Below are positions 27,060-35,780 of a stretch of DNA of 39,809 bases, piece after piece (within the stretch, counting starts at the first letter, position 1; every line of letters begins with the position of its first letter). Below the pieces are notes generated by a model that was given only the letters and a program-made list of their open reading frames with translations, ran no database searches and was not told the DNA's origin. The DNA is from Pseudomonas sp. CBZ-4 (GTDB taxonomy: Bacteria > Pseudomonadota > Gammaproteobacteria > Pseudomonadales > Pseudomonadaceae), in the NCBI RefSeq assembly GCF_000346755.1, contig NZ_ANNV01000112.1, forward strand, positions 1 to 39,809. Direction: 5' to 3'. Position numbers and translations under genes: made by a program.

Positions 27060-27466
27060 CCAGGCATGCAATTGAAGTCCTGGGTCGCCGCGACTTCCTT
27101 GCCGTGCGCATCCATCAGGGATGCGCGCACGGTGGTGCCCAGGCTCGACTCCACCAGGGTGTAGTGCTCACCCGCCTTGAAATCCTGGTACTCGACCCGC
27201 CCCTGGCAGTCCTGCTGGTTGTCGTCGCCTGGCTCTTCCTCGAACAATGTCACGTCCAATCGATGGGCACCCGGCGGCACTTCAAAAAAGCGTCCGTCAT
27301 CCACGCGCTTGCCATCCAGGCGCTCGGCCATCAGGTCATTCGGCGCCTCTTCCTGCAAACCAATCCACGCCTCGCTCGGGTCCGCCTTGGGAATCGGGCC
27401 GGCGCACGCCGACAACAACAGCACGGCGCCGAGGGCGGGAATCAACAACAAGGGTTTCAGTGACAT
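27056..27466 (-). CDS. Small lipoprotein of unknown function
   Basis: A 136-residue predicted lipoprotein. The signal peptide (MSLKPLLLIPALGAVLLLSA) ends in the lipobox LLSAC with C21 lipidated. The mature part has a beta-rich pattern and a PPGAHRLDVTLFE block like the PEGA-type surface repeats, plus two cysteines (near residues 87 and 133) that could form a disulfide. The residue after the lipidated cysteine is alanine, suggesting outer-membrane sorting. I cannot assign a role. Confidence 0.8.
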   Translation of the reverse strand: MSLKPLLLIPALGAVLLLSACAGPIPKADPSEAWIGLQEEAPNDLMAERLDGKRVDDGRFFEVPPGAHRLDVTLFEEEPGDDNQQDCQGRVEYQDFKAGEHYTLVESSLGTTVRASLMDAHGKEVAATQDFNCMPG

Positions 27467-27663
27467 GGCAGGGCTCCAAAAAAAGGACGATGCGTCCGAT
27501 GGGGCACAAGCTTGGAGAGCGACCCTTTGTAGAACAAATGAATACAGATGAAACGATCTTCAGGCCCTCCCTAAATGTTCCTTCACCTGGCTGAAAGGTG
27601 CGTGTTAGGTGGGTCGGGCAAGACTGCCGGGGTTTGCAATCCTGCTCCAATGGAGGTTCACGC

Positions 27664-30600
27664 ATGCTCGGGCTGGTAAAGACCGCACTGCACAAGCCGT
27701 ACACGTTTATCGTGTTGGCCATATTCATCTGCATCATCGGGCCGATGGCGGCCCTGCGAACCCCCACGGATGTGTTCCCCGATATCGGCATCCCCGTGGT
27801 CGCCGTGGTCTGGCAGTACAACGGCTTGTCGCCGGATGCCATGGCCGGTCGGGTGATCTACACGTACGAACGCTCCCTGAGCACCACCGTCAACGACATC
27901 GAACATATCGAATCGCAATCGCTGCCTGGCATGGGCATCGTCAAGATCTTCTTCCAGCCCGGCGTCGACATCCGCACCGCCAACGCCCAAGTGACGGCCG
28001 TGTCACAAACCGTGCTCAAGCAAATGCCGCCGGGCATCACGCCGCCGCTGATCCTCAACTACAGCGCCTCCACGGTGCCGATCCTGCAACTGGCGTTCTC
28101 CAGCCCGAGCCTGTCGGAAGCGAAGATCCGCGACCTGGTGCAGAACAATATCCGCCTGCCGTTAAGCGCCCTGCCCGGCCTCGCCATGCCCACGCCCATG
28201 GGCGGCAAGCAACGCCAGATCACCCTCGACCTCGACCCACAGGCGCTCGCCGCCAAAGGCTTGTCGGCCCAGGACGTGGGCAACGCCCTGGCCCTGCAAA
28301 ACCAGATCATCCCGGTGGGCACCGCCAAACTCGGCCCCAACGAATACACGATCCTGCTCAACAACAGCCCCAAGGCGATCGACGAGCTCAACGACCTGCC
28401 GATCAAGACCGTGGATGGCGCGCTGATCACCATCGGCCAAGTGGCCCACGTGCGTGACGGCTCGCCGCCGCAAACCAACATCGTGCGCGTCGACGGCCAC
28501 CGCGCCGTGCTGATGCCGGCGCTGAAAAACGGCAGCATCTCCACCCTGTCGATCATCGACGGCATCCGCCAGATGCTGCCGCGCATCGACGAAACCCTGC
28601 CGCCATCCTTGAAGACCTCGTTGCTGGGCGACGCCTCGGTGTTCGTCAAGCAATCGGTGGGCAGCGTGGCCCAGGAAGGCATCATCGCCGCCCTGCTGAC
28701 CAGCGCGATGATCCTGCTGTTTCTTGGCAGCTGGCGTTCGACGCTGATTATCGCCGCGTCGATTCCCCTGGCCGTGTTGTCGGCCATCGCGCTGCTCGCC
28801 GTCAGCGGGCAGACCCTCAACGTCATGACCCTCGGCGGCCTGGCGTTGGCGGTGGGAATTCTGGTGGACGACGCCACCGTGACCATCGAAAACATCAACT
28901 GGCACCTGGAACAGGGCAAGTCGGTAAAAACCGCGATCCTCGACGGCGCCGCGCAAATTGTCGGCCCCGCGTTCGTCTCGCTGCTGTGCATCTGCATTGT
29001 GTTCGTGCCGATGTTCATGCTGCAAGGCATCGCCGGCTACCTGTTCCGCCCCATGGCGCTGGCGGTGATATTTGCCATGGCCAGTTCGTTCATCCTCTCG
29101 CGCACCCTGGTGCCGACACTGGCGATGTTCCTGCTCAAACCACACACGCCGGAACAAGGCGCGGGGCATCACCCGGAAGATGAATTCATCAACCACCACG
29201 AGGGTGAGCAACACGCCAAACCACGGCAAGCCGCGCTGCAAGCGGTGCTCAACTTCCAGCAGGGTTTCGAGCGCCACTTCTCGAATATCCGCGACACCTA
29301 CCACGGCCTCCTGCTGTTGGCGCTGGGCAACCGCAAGCGCTTTATCGTCGGTTTCCTCGCCTGCGTGCTCGCATCATTCCTGCTGCTGCCAAGCCTGGGC
29401 CAGGACTTCTTCCCCGCCACCGACGCCGGCGCCCTGGCCCTCCACGTGCGCTTGCCCTTGGGCACGCGGATCGAAGAAAGCGCCGCCGCCTTCGACCGCA
29501 TTGAAGCGCGCATCCGTGAAGTAATCCCCAGCACTGAACTCGACACCATCGTCGACAACATCGGCATTCCCCTCAGCGGCATCGACATGGCCTACAGCAG
29601 CAGCGGCACCATCGGCCCGCAGGATGGCGACATCCAGGTCACCCTGAAACAGGACCATGCGCCCACCGCCGACTACGTGAAACAACTGCGTGAAGCGCTG
29701 CCGCAAAGCTTCCCCGGCAGCCACTTCGCGTTCCTGCCCGCCGACATCAGCAGCCAGATCCTCAACTTCGGCGCCCCGGCTCCGCTGGACGTGAAAATCT
29801 CCGGGCGCAACGATGCCGAAAACCGCGCCTATGCCGTGGAACTGGAACGCCGCCTGCAACACGTCCCCGGTATCGCCGACCTGCGTATCCAGCAGTCCAC
29901 CGGCTACCCGTCGCTGCAAGTCAATGTCGACCGACTGCGCGCCAACGGCCTGGGCATCACCGAACGCGACGTGACCAACAGCATGGTCGCGTCCCTGGCC
30001 GGCAGCTCGCAGACGGCGCCGACCTTCTGGCTCAACCCGGCCAACGGCGTGTCGTACTCCATCGTCGCGGCGACGCCGCAATACCGCCTCGACAGCCTGC
30101 CGTCGCTGGAAGCCCTGCCCGTGACCGGCGCCGACGGCCAGTCGCAGATCCTCGGCGGCGTGGCGAGTATTGCCCGCGTGCAAAGCCCAGCGGTGGTGAC
30201 CCACTACAACATCGAGCCAACCCTGGACCTGTACGCCAACGTGCAAGGGCGCGACCTCGGCGGCGTGGCCCGCGACGTGCAAAAAGTGCTGGATGACACT
30301 GCCGCCATGCGCCCCAAAGGCGCGACCATCAGCCTGCATGGGCAGATCGATGCGCTGCACGAAGCCTTCAGCGGTTTGAGCCTCGGCCTGCTCGGCGCCG
30401 TGGTACTGATCTACCTGCTGATCGTGGTCAACTTCCAGTCGTGGGCCGACCCGTTCGTGATCATCACCGCCCTGCCGGCCGCGCTCGCGGGCATCGTGTG
30501 GATGCTGTTCCTCAGCGGCACCTCGCTGTCGGTGCCGGCCCTCACCGGCGCCATCCTCTGCATGGGCGTGGCCACCGCCAACTCGATCCTGGTGGTGAGC

Positions 30601-30885
30601 TTCTGCCGTGAACGCCTGGCCGAACATGGCGATGCGCTCAAGGCGGCGATGGAGGCCGGCTACACGCGCTTCCGCCCAGTGTGCATGACCGCCCTGGCGA
30701 TGATCATCGGCATGTTGCCGCTGGCCCTGTCCGAGGAGCAAAACGCCCCCCTCGGTCGGGCGGTAATCGGTGGCCTGATCTTCGCCACCATCGCCACCCT
30801 GTTGTTTGTCCCCGTGGTCTTCAGCCTGGTCCACGGCCGTCACCCTACTCGCGCAGTTGCCGGAGAAACCCCACATGTCGTCTGA
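27664..30885 (+). CDS. RND efflux permease
   Basis: A 1073-residue inner-membrane proton antiporter of the RND superfamily. It has the two-fold repeat of membrane bundles and large periplasmic loops: TM1 at about 13-30, a periplasmic porter domain, TM2-6 at about 340-490, TM7 near 560 and TM8-12 at about 910-1060. The proton-relay pair D402-D403 lies in ALAVGILVDDATVTIE in TM4. An insert of about 60 residues rich in His/Glu (from HTPEQGAGHHPEDEF) lies between TM6 and TM7. The ATG at 27664 follows TGGAGG; 22 codons above are ignored. The substrate is unknown. It overlaps the adaptor gene by 11 bp. Confidence 0.93.
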   Translation: MLGLVKTALHKPYTFIVLAIFICIIGPMAALRTPTDVFPDIGIPVVAVVWQYNGLSPDAMAGRVIYTYERSLSTTVNDIEHIESQSLPGMGIVKIFFQPGVDIRTANAQVTAVSQTVLKQMPPGITPPLILNYSASTVPILQLAFSSPSLSEAKIRDLVQNNIRLPLSALPGLAMPTPMGGKQRQITLDLDPQALAAKGLSAQDVGNALALQNQIIPVGTAKLGPNEYTILLNNSPKAIDELNDLPIKTVDGALITIGQVAHVRDGSPPQTNIVRVDGHRAVLMPALKNGSISTLSIIDGIRQMLPRIDETLPPSLKTSLLGDASVFVKQSVGSVAQEGIIAALLTSAMILLFLGSWRSTLIIAASIPLAVLSAIALLAVSGQTLNVMTLGGLALAVGILVDDATVTIENINWHLEQGKSVKTAILDGAAQIVGPAFVSLLCICIVFVPMFMLQGIAGYLFRPMALAVIFAMASSFILSRTLVPTLAMFLLKPHTPEQGAGHHPEDEFINHHEGEQHAKPRQAALQAVLNFQQGFERHFSNIRDTYHGLLLLALGNRKRFIVGFLACVLASFLLLPSLGQDFFPATDAGALALHVRLPLGTRIEESAAAFDRIEARIREVIPSTELDTIVDNIGIPLSGIDMAYSSSGTIGPQDGDIQVTLKQDHAPTADYVKQLREALPQSFPGSHFAFLPADISSQILNFGAPAPLDVKISGRNDAENRAYAVELERRLQHVPGIADLRIQQSTGYPSLQVNVDRLRANGLGITERDVTNSMVASLAGSSQTAPTFWLNPANGVSYSIVAATPQYRLDSLPSLEALPVTGADGQSQILGGVASIARVQSPAVVTHYNIEPTLDLYANVQGRDLGGVARDVQKVLDDTAAMRPKGATISLHGQIDALHEAFSGLSLGLLGAVVLIYLLIVVNFQSWADPFVIITALPAALAGIVWMLFLSGTSLSVPALTGAILCMGVATANSILVVSFCRERLAEHGDALKAAMEAGYTRFRPVCMTALAMIIGMLPLALSEEQNAPLGRAVIGGLIFATIATLLFVPVVFSLVHGRHPTRAVAGETPHVV

Positions 30886-32044
30886 TCACAAACCCTCGCG
30901 CAAGCGTCTGATGCTCCTGGGTGTCGGCGGCCTGACCCTGGCCGCCCTGCTGGTCGCCAACGGCCTGCATGCCCGCACCTTGCATGAACAATCCGTCAGC
31001 GCCTGGACGGAAACCGCCGCCATCCCGCAGGTGCTGGTGTTCCAGCCGCAACAGAACGCCGCCGGCGATACCCTGCGCCTGCCCGCGCACCTGGAAGCCT
31101 GGAGCAAGGCGCCGATCCACGCACGGGTCAGCGGTTACTTGAAAGACTGGAAAGCCGACATCGGCACCCAGGTCAAGGCCGGGCAAATCCTCGCCGACAT
31201 CGACAGCCCGGATCTGGACCAGCAATTGGCGCAAACCCACGCCCGGCTGATCCAGGAACAGGCCAATGCACGCCTGGCCGCGACCACCGCAACGCGCTGG
31301 CAAAACCTGTTGGCCAGCCACTCGGTGTCACGCCAGGAAGCCGATGAAAAAACCTCCAACGCCGCCGCCGCGAAGGCCAACGCCGAAGCCGCCGCGGCCG
31401 ACTATGCGCGGTTGTCGGCGCTGGCAGGCTACAAGACCATCCGCGCACCGTTCGCCGGCACCATCACCGCACGCAACACCGATATCGGCCAGTTGATCAA
31501 GGCCGACACCGACAGCGACCCGGAGCTGTTCAACCTCGCCGACACCCACCAGTTGCGCCTGTACGTGCCGGTGCCGCAAAACTACGCGGCGGTCATCCAC
31601 CCCGGCCTGGAAGCCGAACTGACCGTGCCCGAGCATCCCGGCGAACACTTCAAGGCCCGCCTGATCGGCGACTCCACCGCCATCGACCGGCGCTCCGGCA
31701 CCCTGCTCGCACAGTTCGTCGCCGACAACCCCAACGGCGCATTGCTGCCCGGTGATTACGCCGAAGCGACCTTGCCGATTCCAGCAGACACTCACGGCGT
31801 GAGCATTCCCGCCAGCGCCTTGATCTTCCGCGCCCAGGGCACGCAAGTCGCCGTGCTCGACGGGCACAACCACGTGCACCTGCAAAGCATCCATATCGGC
31901 CTCGACCTCGGCGAACGCCTGGTGATCGACCAGGGCCTCAAGGCCGCCGACCGTGTGATCGACAACCCGCCCGACGCCCTGCGCGAAGGTGACCCGGTGC
32001 AGTTGGCCGACGCCTCGGGAGGTGCCCATGCGCCCAAGGTTTAA
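30875..32044 (+). CDS. RND periplasmic adaptor (membrane fusion protein)
   Basis: A 389-residue HlyD/AcrA-type adaptor linking the permease to the outer-membrane channel. It has one N-terminal membrane anchor (about 12-30), the lipoyl half-motifs VSGYLKDWKADIGTQVKAGQ (about 85-104) and TIRAPFAGTITARNTDIGQ (about 187-205), an alpha-hairpin of about 75 residues between them, and beta-barrel and membrane-proximal domains. The start at 30875 is inside the 3' end of the permease gene, with CGGAG before it, giving translational coupling. It overlaps the next gene by 17 bp. Confidence 0.93.
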   Translation: MSSDHKPSRKRLMLLGVGGLTLAALLVANGLHARTLHEQSVSAWTETAAIPQVLVFQPQQNAAGDTLRLPAHLEAWSKAPIHARVSGYLKDWKADIGTQVKAGQILADIDSPDLDQQLAQTHARLIQEQANARLAATTATRWQNLLASHSVSRQEADEKTSNAAAAKANAEAAAADYARLSALAGYKTIRAPFAGTITARNTDIGQLIKADTDSDPELFNLADTHQLRLYVPVPQNYAAVIHPGLEAELTVPEHPGEHFKARLIGDSTAIDRRSGTLLAQFVADNPNGALLPGDYAEATLPIPADTHGVSIPASALIFRAQGTQVAVLDGHNHVHLQSIHIGLDLGERLVIDQGLKAADRVIDNPPDALREGDPVQLADASGGAHAPKV

Positions 32045-33443
32045 ACCCCTCGCGGCCCTGATGTTGCTGGCGTTGCAAGGGTGCTCCATGGCGCCCACCT
32101 ACCAGGTACCCACCGTTGACTTGCCCGCCGGCTATCGCGAACAGACCAGCGACGGCCCGTGGCACAGCGCGCAACCGTCCGATCAATTGGCGCCCGAATG
32201 GTGGACGCTCTACCACGACCCGCGCCTGAGTGAACTGCAACAGCAACTGCGCAAGGCCAACCCGGACCTGGCGGCGGCGCTGGCGCACTTCGATGCCTCC
32301 CAGGCGTATGCCAGCCAACTGCATGCCGGCTTGTTCCCGCAAATCAATGCCAGTGCGCAGCCGCTGCGCCAGCGCCAATCGGACTCGCGCCCCCTGCGCG
32401 GCACCACGCAGCCGTCGGTCTATAACAGCAACACCGCAGGGTTTTCCCTGAGCTACGACCTGGACCTGTGGGGCAAGATCCGCAACCAGGTCGCGGCCGG
32501 CGATGCCCAGGCGCAAGCGGCCGGCGACGACTTGGCGGTGGCGCGCCTGAGCCTGCAACAGCAATTGGCGAGCTTGTATGTGCAGCTCAACGGCCTGGAT
32601 GCACAGGCGCAGATTCTCGATCGTTCACTTGAGGATTTCGCTCAGGCACTGCAACTCACACGCAGCCGGTATGAAGGGCAGATCGCTTCGGAACTGGACC
32701 TGACCCGCGCGCAAAACCAACTGGCCGAAGCCAAGGCGCAGCGGGATGAAGTGCAGGGCCAGCGCAACCTGACCGAGCACGCGATCGGCGAACTGGTGGG
32801 TGAGGCGGCCAGCACCTTCAGCTTGTCACCGAGCCCGCAGTTGATCGCACTCCCGGGCATTCCTGCACAGCTGCCGAGCCACCTGTTGCAACGTCGCCCG
32901 GACATTGCGGCGGCGGAGCGGCGCGTGTTTGCGGCCAATGCCAACATCGGCGTGGCCAGGGCGGCGTGGTACCCGGACTTCAGCCTGACCGGGTTGATCG
33001 GCGGGCAGACGCAAGGCGTCGGCAACCTGCTGTCGGCAAGTAATCGCTATTGGGCGCTGGGGCCGCTGGTCAACCTGCCGATCTTCGATGGCGGGCGCTT
33101 GAGCGCCAATGAACGCCAGGCCAGGGCCGAATTCGAAGAAGCCGCGGCGCAGTACCGCAGCCACGTGTTGAAAGCCCTGCGCGAAGTGGAAGACAACCTT
33201 GCCCAACTGCGCGACTTGCAGCAGCAAGCCGAGGATGAACAGGCGGCAGCGGATGCGGCGCAGCACACCCAGGCCTTGGCGATGAACAGCTACCAGGCGG
33301 GCGCCGTGAGTTACCTGGATGTGGTGACCGCACAGACCGCCGCCCTGCAGGCGCAGCGGACCTTGCAGGCCGTGCAGACACGGCAGTTGCAGGCGAGTGT
33401 GGGCTTAGTGGCTGCGCTGGGAGGTGGCTGGCAACCGGGCTGA
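32028..33443 (+). CDS. Outer-membrane efflux factor, NodT/OprM family lipoprotein
   Basis: A 471-residue TolC-like channel. It starts with a lipoprotein signal (lipobox LALQGC, C19) and the typical mature start MAPTYQVPTVDLP. Two OEP repeats follow (about 60-245 and 265-460), with the signatures FPQINASAQ, GFSLSYDLDLWGKIRNQ, LLQRRPDIAAAERRVFAANA and NLPIFDGGRL. GGGAGG precedes the ATG. It completes a tripartite pump with the two genes before it; the order permease-adaptor-channel is less common than adaptor-permease-channel. Confidence 0.94.
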   Translation: MRPRFKPLAALMLLALQGCSMAPTYQVPTVDLPAGYREQTSDGPWHSAQPSDQLAPEWWTLYHDPRLSELQQQLRKANPDLAAALAHFDASQAYASQLHAGLFPQINASAQPLRQRQSDSRPLRGTTQPSVYNSNTAGFSLSYDLDLWGKIRNQVAAGDAQAQAAGDDLAVARLSLQQQLASLYVQLNGLDAQAQILDRSLEDFAQALQLTRSRYEGQIASELDLTRAQNQLAEAKAQRDEVQGQRNLTEHAIGELVGEAASTFSLSPSPQLIALPGIPAQLPSHLLQRRPDIAAAERRVFAANANIGVARAAWYPDFSLTGLIGGQTQGVGNLLSASNRYWALGPLVNLPIFDGGRLSANERQARAEFEEAAAQYRSHVLKALREVEDNLAQLRDLQQQAEDEQAAADAAQHTQALAMNSYQAGAVSYLDVVTAQTAALQAQRTLQAVQTRQLQASVGLVAALGGGWQPG

Positions 33444-33496
33444 CGACGCGCCCTCACCGCCGCCGCCCTTGCCACCCACCGGGGCGGTGGAGGACT

Positions 33497-34963
33497 ATGC
33501 CACTACGCACAGGACGGTATAGCGGTGAGGGATCAGTGGCAAAGTATTCAGAGTTGGCCCGTTTACTGCGCAGCAGAATTGAAATGGGCATGTACCAGGC
33601 GGGGCAACGACTTCCCTCTGTTCGTGTGTTGAGCGCAGAACACGGCGTCAGCCTGGGCACCGTGCAACAGGCCTATCGCCTGCTGGAAGAAGAAGGCCTG
33701 GCATCACCCGCGCCCAAGTCCGGCCACTTCGTGACCCGCAGGCAGAACCTGCACCTGTTGCCCACCATGCGCGCCATCGAAAAAAACCCCCTCGATATCC
33801 TGGAATGGGATGAAATCTACAAGGTGACCACCAGCACCCCGGATGAACGGGTGCTGCAACTGGGCAGAGGCATGCCCCACGTTGGCACACCGACCTTGAA
33901 GCCCCTGATGAAAAGCCTGAGCCACGAAGCCAAACGCTGGCAAAAGGACGGGCTCAATTATGAAAACATCAAAGGCAACCTGGAATTAAGGACGCAAGTC
34001 AGTCGCTTGATTATCGATTCCGGCTGCCTGGTCGACCCCGAAGAAATCATCATCACCACCGGCTGCCAGGAAGCCCTGATGTGCTCCATACGGGCCATTT
34101 GCAGCCAGGGCGATATCGTTGTCGTCGAGTCGCCGAGCTTTCACGGGGCGATCCAGACCCTCAAGGTCTGCGGCATCAAAGTCATTGAAGTGCCCACCCA
34201 TCCGCTGACGGGCATCTGCCTGGAATCACTGGAGCTGATCGCGCAGCGCTGGCCGATCCGCGCGGTACTGGTCAACCCGAACTGCAATAACCCGCTGGGT
34301 TATGTCATGCCGGATGAGCGCAAGGAAACCCTGGTGGAACTGTCCAGGACCTTCGGCTTTTTTATTATCGAAGATGACACCTACGGCGACCTCACGTACC
34401 CGTACCCGCGCCCGAAAACCATCAAGTCCCTCGACGCCGAGGGCAAGATCATCCTCTGCGGCTCTTTCTCAAAAACACTCGCGCCGGGGCTGCGGGTGGG
34501 CTGGGTCGTGCCCGGGAAAATCTACGACAAAGTGCTGCATATCAAATACACCAGCTCCGGCGCCACGGCCACCGCCAACCAACGCGCGATTGCCGAGTTC
34601 ATGGGCAAGGGCTTGTACCAGATCCATCTGCGGCGCATGCGTGCCAACTACAAGGCCAACCGCGAGTTGATGACCAGTTGGATCTCCAAATACTTCAACC
34701 CGAGCATTCGGATCAGCCGCCCCCAAGGCGGGTATTTCTTGTGGATGGAGCTGCCGGACGGCGTGTCGGCCTATGAGCTCAGCGACTACCTGATGCTGCA
34801 CAACATCCAAATTGCTACCGGGAAAATATTCTCCTCGTCCGGCAAGTATGAAAACTGCATCCGCATCAACTACGGCGGCGCGCTCGATGAGCGGGTGGAG
34901 GAAGCGATCAAGATGATCGGCAAACGGGTCATGGACCTCAGCGTTTCCAACATGCTGCGCTGA
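33497..34963 (+). CDS. MocR-type regulator (GntR HTH plus aminotransferase-like domain)
   Basis: A 488-residue MocR/PdxR-like transcription factor. The N-terminal GntR winged HTH (about 15-80, with MYQAGQRLPSVRVLSAEHGV) is joined to a fold-type I aminotransferase domain (about 115-480). The PLP lysine K326 in GSFSKTLAPGLRVGW is present, with NPNCNNPLG and EDDTYGDL as cofactor contacts, so PLP is probably bound as part of sensing. The gene ends 53 bp from the end of the convergent oxygenase operon and is the only regulator beside it; I infer it senses an amino acid or amine related to that pathway. GTG at 33536, 13 codons inside, is an alternative start. Confidence 0.9.
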   Translation: MPLRTGRYSGEGSVAKYSELARLLRSRIEMGMYQAGQRLPSVRVLSAEHGVSLGTVQQAYRLLEEEGLASPAPKSGHFVTRRQNLHLLPTMRAIEKNPLDILEWDEIYKVTTSTPDERVLQLGRGMPHVGTPTLKPLMKSLSHEAKRWQKDGLNYENIKGNLELRTQVSRLIIDSGCLVDPEEIIITTGCQEALMCSIRAICSQGDIVVVESPSFHGAIQTLKVCGIKVIEVPTHPLTGICLESLELIAQRWPIRAVLVNPNCNNPLGYVMPDERKETLVELSRTFGFFIIEDDTYGDLTYPYPRPKTIKSLDAEGKIILCGSFSKTLAPGLRVGWVVPGKIYDKVLHIKYTSSGATATANQRAIAEFMGKGLYQIHLRRMRANYKANRELMTSWISKYFNPSIRISRPQGGYFLWMELPDGVSAYELSDYLMLHNIQIATGKIFSSSGKYENCIRINYGGALDERVEEAIKMIGKRVMDLSVSNMLR

Positions 34964-34978
34964 TGCCTCAATGACAAA

Positions 34979-34996
34979 CAGGCCGGTGACGGCCTG
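34979..34996. terminator. Hairpin between the MocR gene and the oxygenase operon
   Basis: CAGGCCG-GTGA-CGGCCTG is a perfect 7-bp stem in the 53-bp gap between two convergent genes. There is no U-tract on either strand, so its terminator role is inferred from position. Confidence 0.45.
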
Positions 34997-35016
34997 CCTG
35001 CCTCAGCACATCGCTG

Positions 35017-35505
35017 TCAGCCTTCAGCAAAACGAATGGCGTAGACACGTTCCGGGCCAGGGCCTGGTTGGTCCGCCCCCCTCACCCAACCCGTTGACTC
35101 GTACAACTGAACCGCCTCTTTGTAGCGTGCCCGAGTTTTCAGGAAAATCTCCTTGAAGCCCAATTGCCGTGCCGTCGACACCGCCGTCTGGAGCATCGCC
35201 ACACCGGCACCAAAACCGCGATAGTCCTTGTCCAGGTAGTACTTGGTGAGTTTCACCCGGCCATCGTCGCCGCCCGTGAGGATCGCAGACCCCACCGGCA
35301 CATCGCCAAACACCGTGACCAGCTCCACGACATTCGCCTTGGGCACACCAAAGCACATGATGTCGCGGTCATCATCGTCGGGGTCTGCGGCGATGCCGTA
35401 CTCCACAAAGGTTTTGAACACCATTTTGCGAATGGCGATCGCGTCGTCGAGCCTTGCGCTGCGAATCAGGAAGTGTTGGTTTTCTACGTAAATCGTCTCG
35501 CTCAT
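35017..35505 (-). CDS. GNAT family N-acetyltransferase
   Basis: A 162-residue GNAT protein, last gene of the cassette. Acetyl-CoA motif A is VKLTKYYLDKDYRGFGAGVA (residues 84-103) with the R-G-F-G-A-G pyrophosphate loop; motif B is RARYKEAVQLYESTGW (125-140). It would acetylate an amine or hydroxylamine. The ATG overlaps the TGA of the ferredoxin gene (ATGA), so it is coupled. In this setting it may modify the pathway product or protect the producer; that is inference. A TTG three codons upstream is a less likely start. Confidence 0.85.
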   Translation of the reverse strand: MSETIYVENQHFLIRSARLDDAIAIRKMVFKTFVEYGIAADPDDDDRDIMCFGVPKANVVELVTVFGDVPVGSAILTGGDDGRVKLTKYYLDKDYRGFGAGVAMLQTAVSTARQLGFKEIFLKTRARYKEAVQLYESTGWVRGADQPGPGPERVYAIRFAEG

Positions 35506-35780
35506 GGGTACCAAGCCTCAACTTCAATGTCCGAGAGCGGAACCAGCACACAGGGCAAAATCGCGTTGTGCCCTCTTTCCTTTTCCGTGAGTGCGAGCAT
35601 CGGGGCCCACTCACTGTACTCACCGGAGACAAACCTCACCTGGCAGGCGCCGCACCGCCCCTGCCGGCAACGGGTGCGCACCAGGCCGAGCTTTTCACAG
35701 GCATTGACCAGCGAAAACACATCGCCGGCAATGGGCTCACGCTGCCCTGCGCAGGCGAGGGTAAAATTATTGGCGGTCAT
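35502..35780 (-). CDS. Plant-type [2Fe-2S] ferredoxin
   Basis: A 92-residue single-domain ferredoxin. The cluster ligands are C38, C43, C46 and C77 (C-x4-C-x2-C-x30-C) in RTRCRQGRCGACQVRF and ILPCVLV. No reductase domain is attached, so electrons must come from a housekeeping ferredoxin reductase. It starts 14 bp inside the end of the diiron oxygenase gene and overlaps the GNAT gene, which makes it the likely dedicated electron donor of the AurF-type enzyme. The ATG at 35780 is chosen over an upstream extension because the ferredoxin fold begins there. Confidence 0.9.
   Translation of the reverse strand: MTANNFTLACAGQREPIAGDVFSLVNACEKLGLVRTRCRQGRCGACQVRFVSGEYSEWAPMLALTEKERGHNAILPCVLVPLSDIEVEAWYP

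Noticed and set aside
27584..27600. CACCT-N7-AGGTG inverted repeat upstream of the RND permease as an operator
   Set aside because: Only 5-bp arms, likely by chance in this composition, and no adjacent regulator gene.
29374..30876. 500-codon open frame opposite the RND permease
   Set aside because: Low-complexity Gln/His/Gly-rich translation, no domain, antisense to a clear RND permease.
33455..33489. CACCGCC/GGCGGTG inverted repeat after the RND operon as a terminator
   Set aside because: The loop is 21 bases and no U-tract follows, so I could not support a terminator call.
34971..35156. 61-codon ORF between the MocR and GNAT genes
   Set aside because: It overlaps the GNAT 3' end and the hairpin, has no good ribosome site and no recognisable features.
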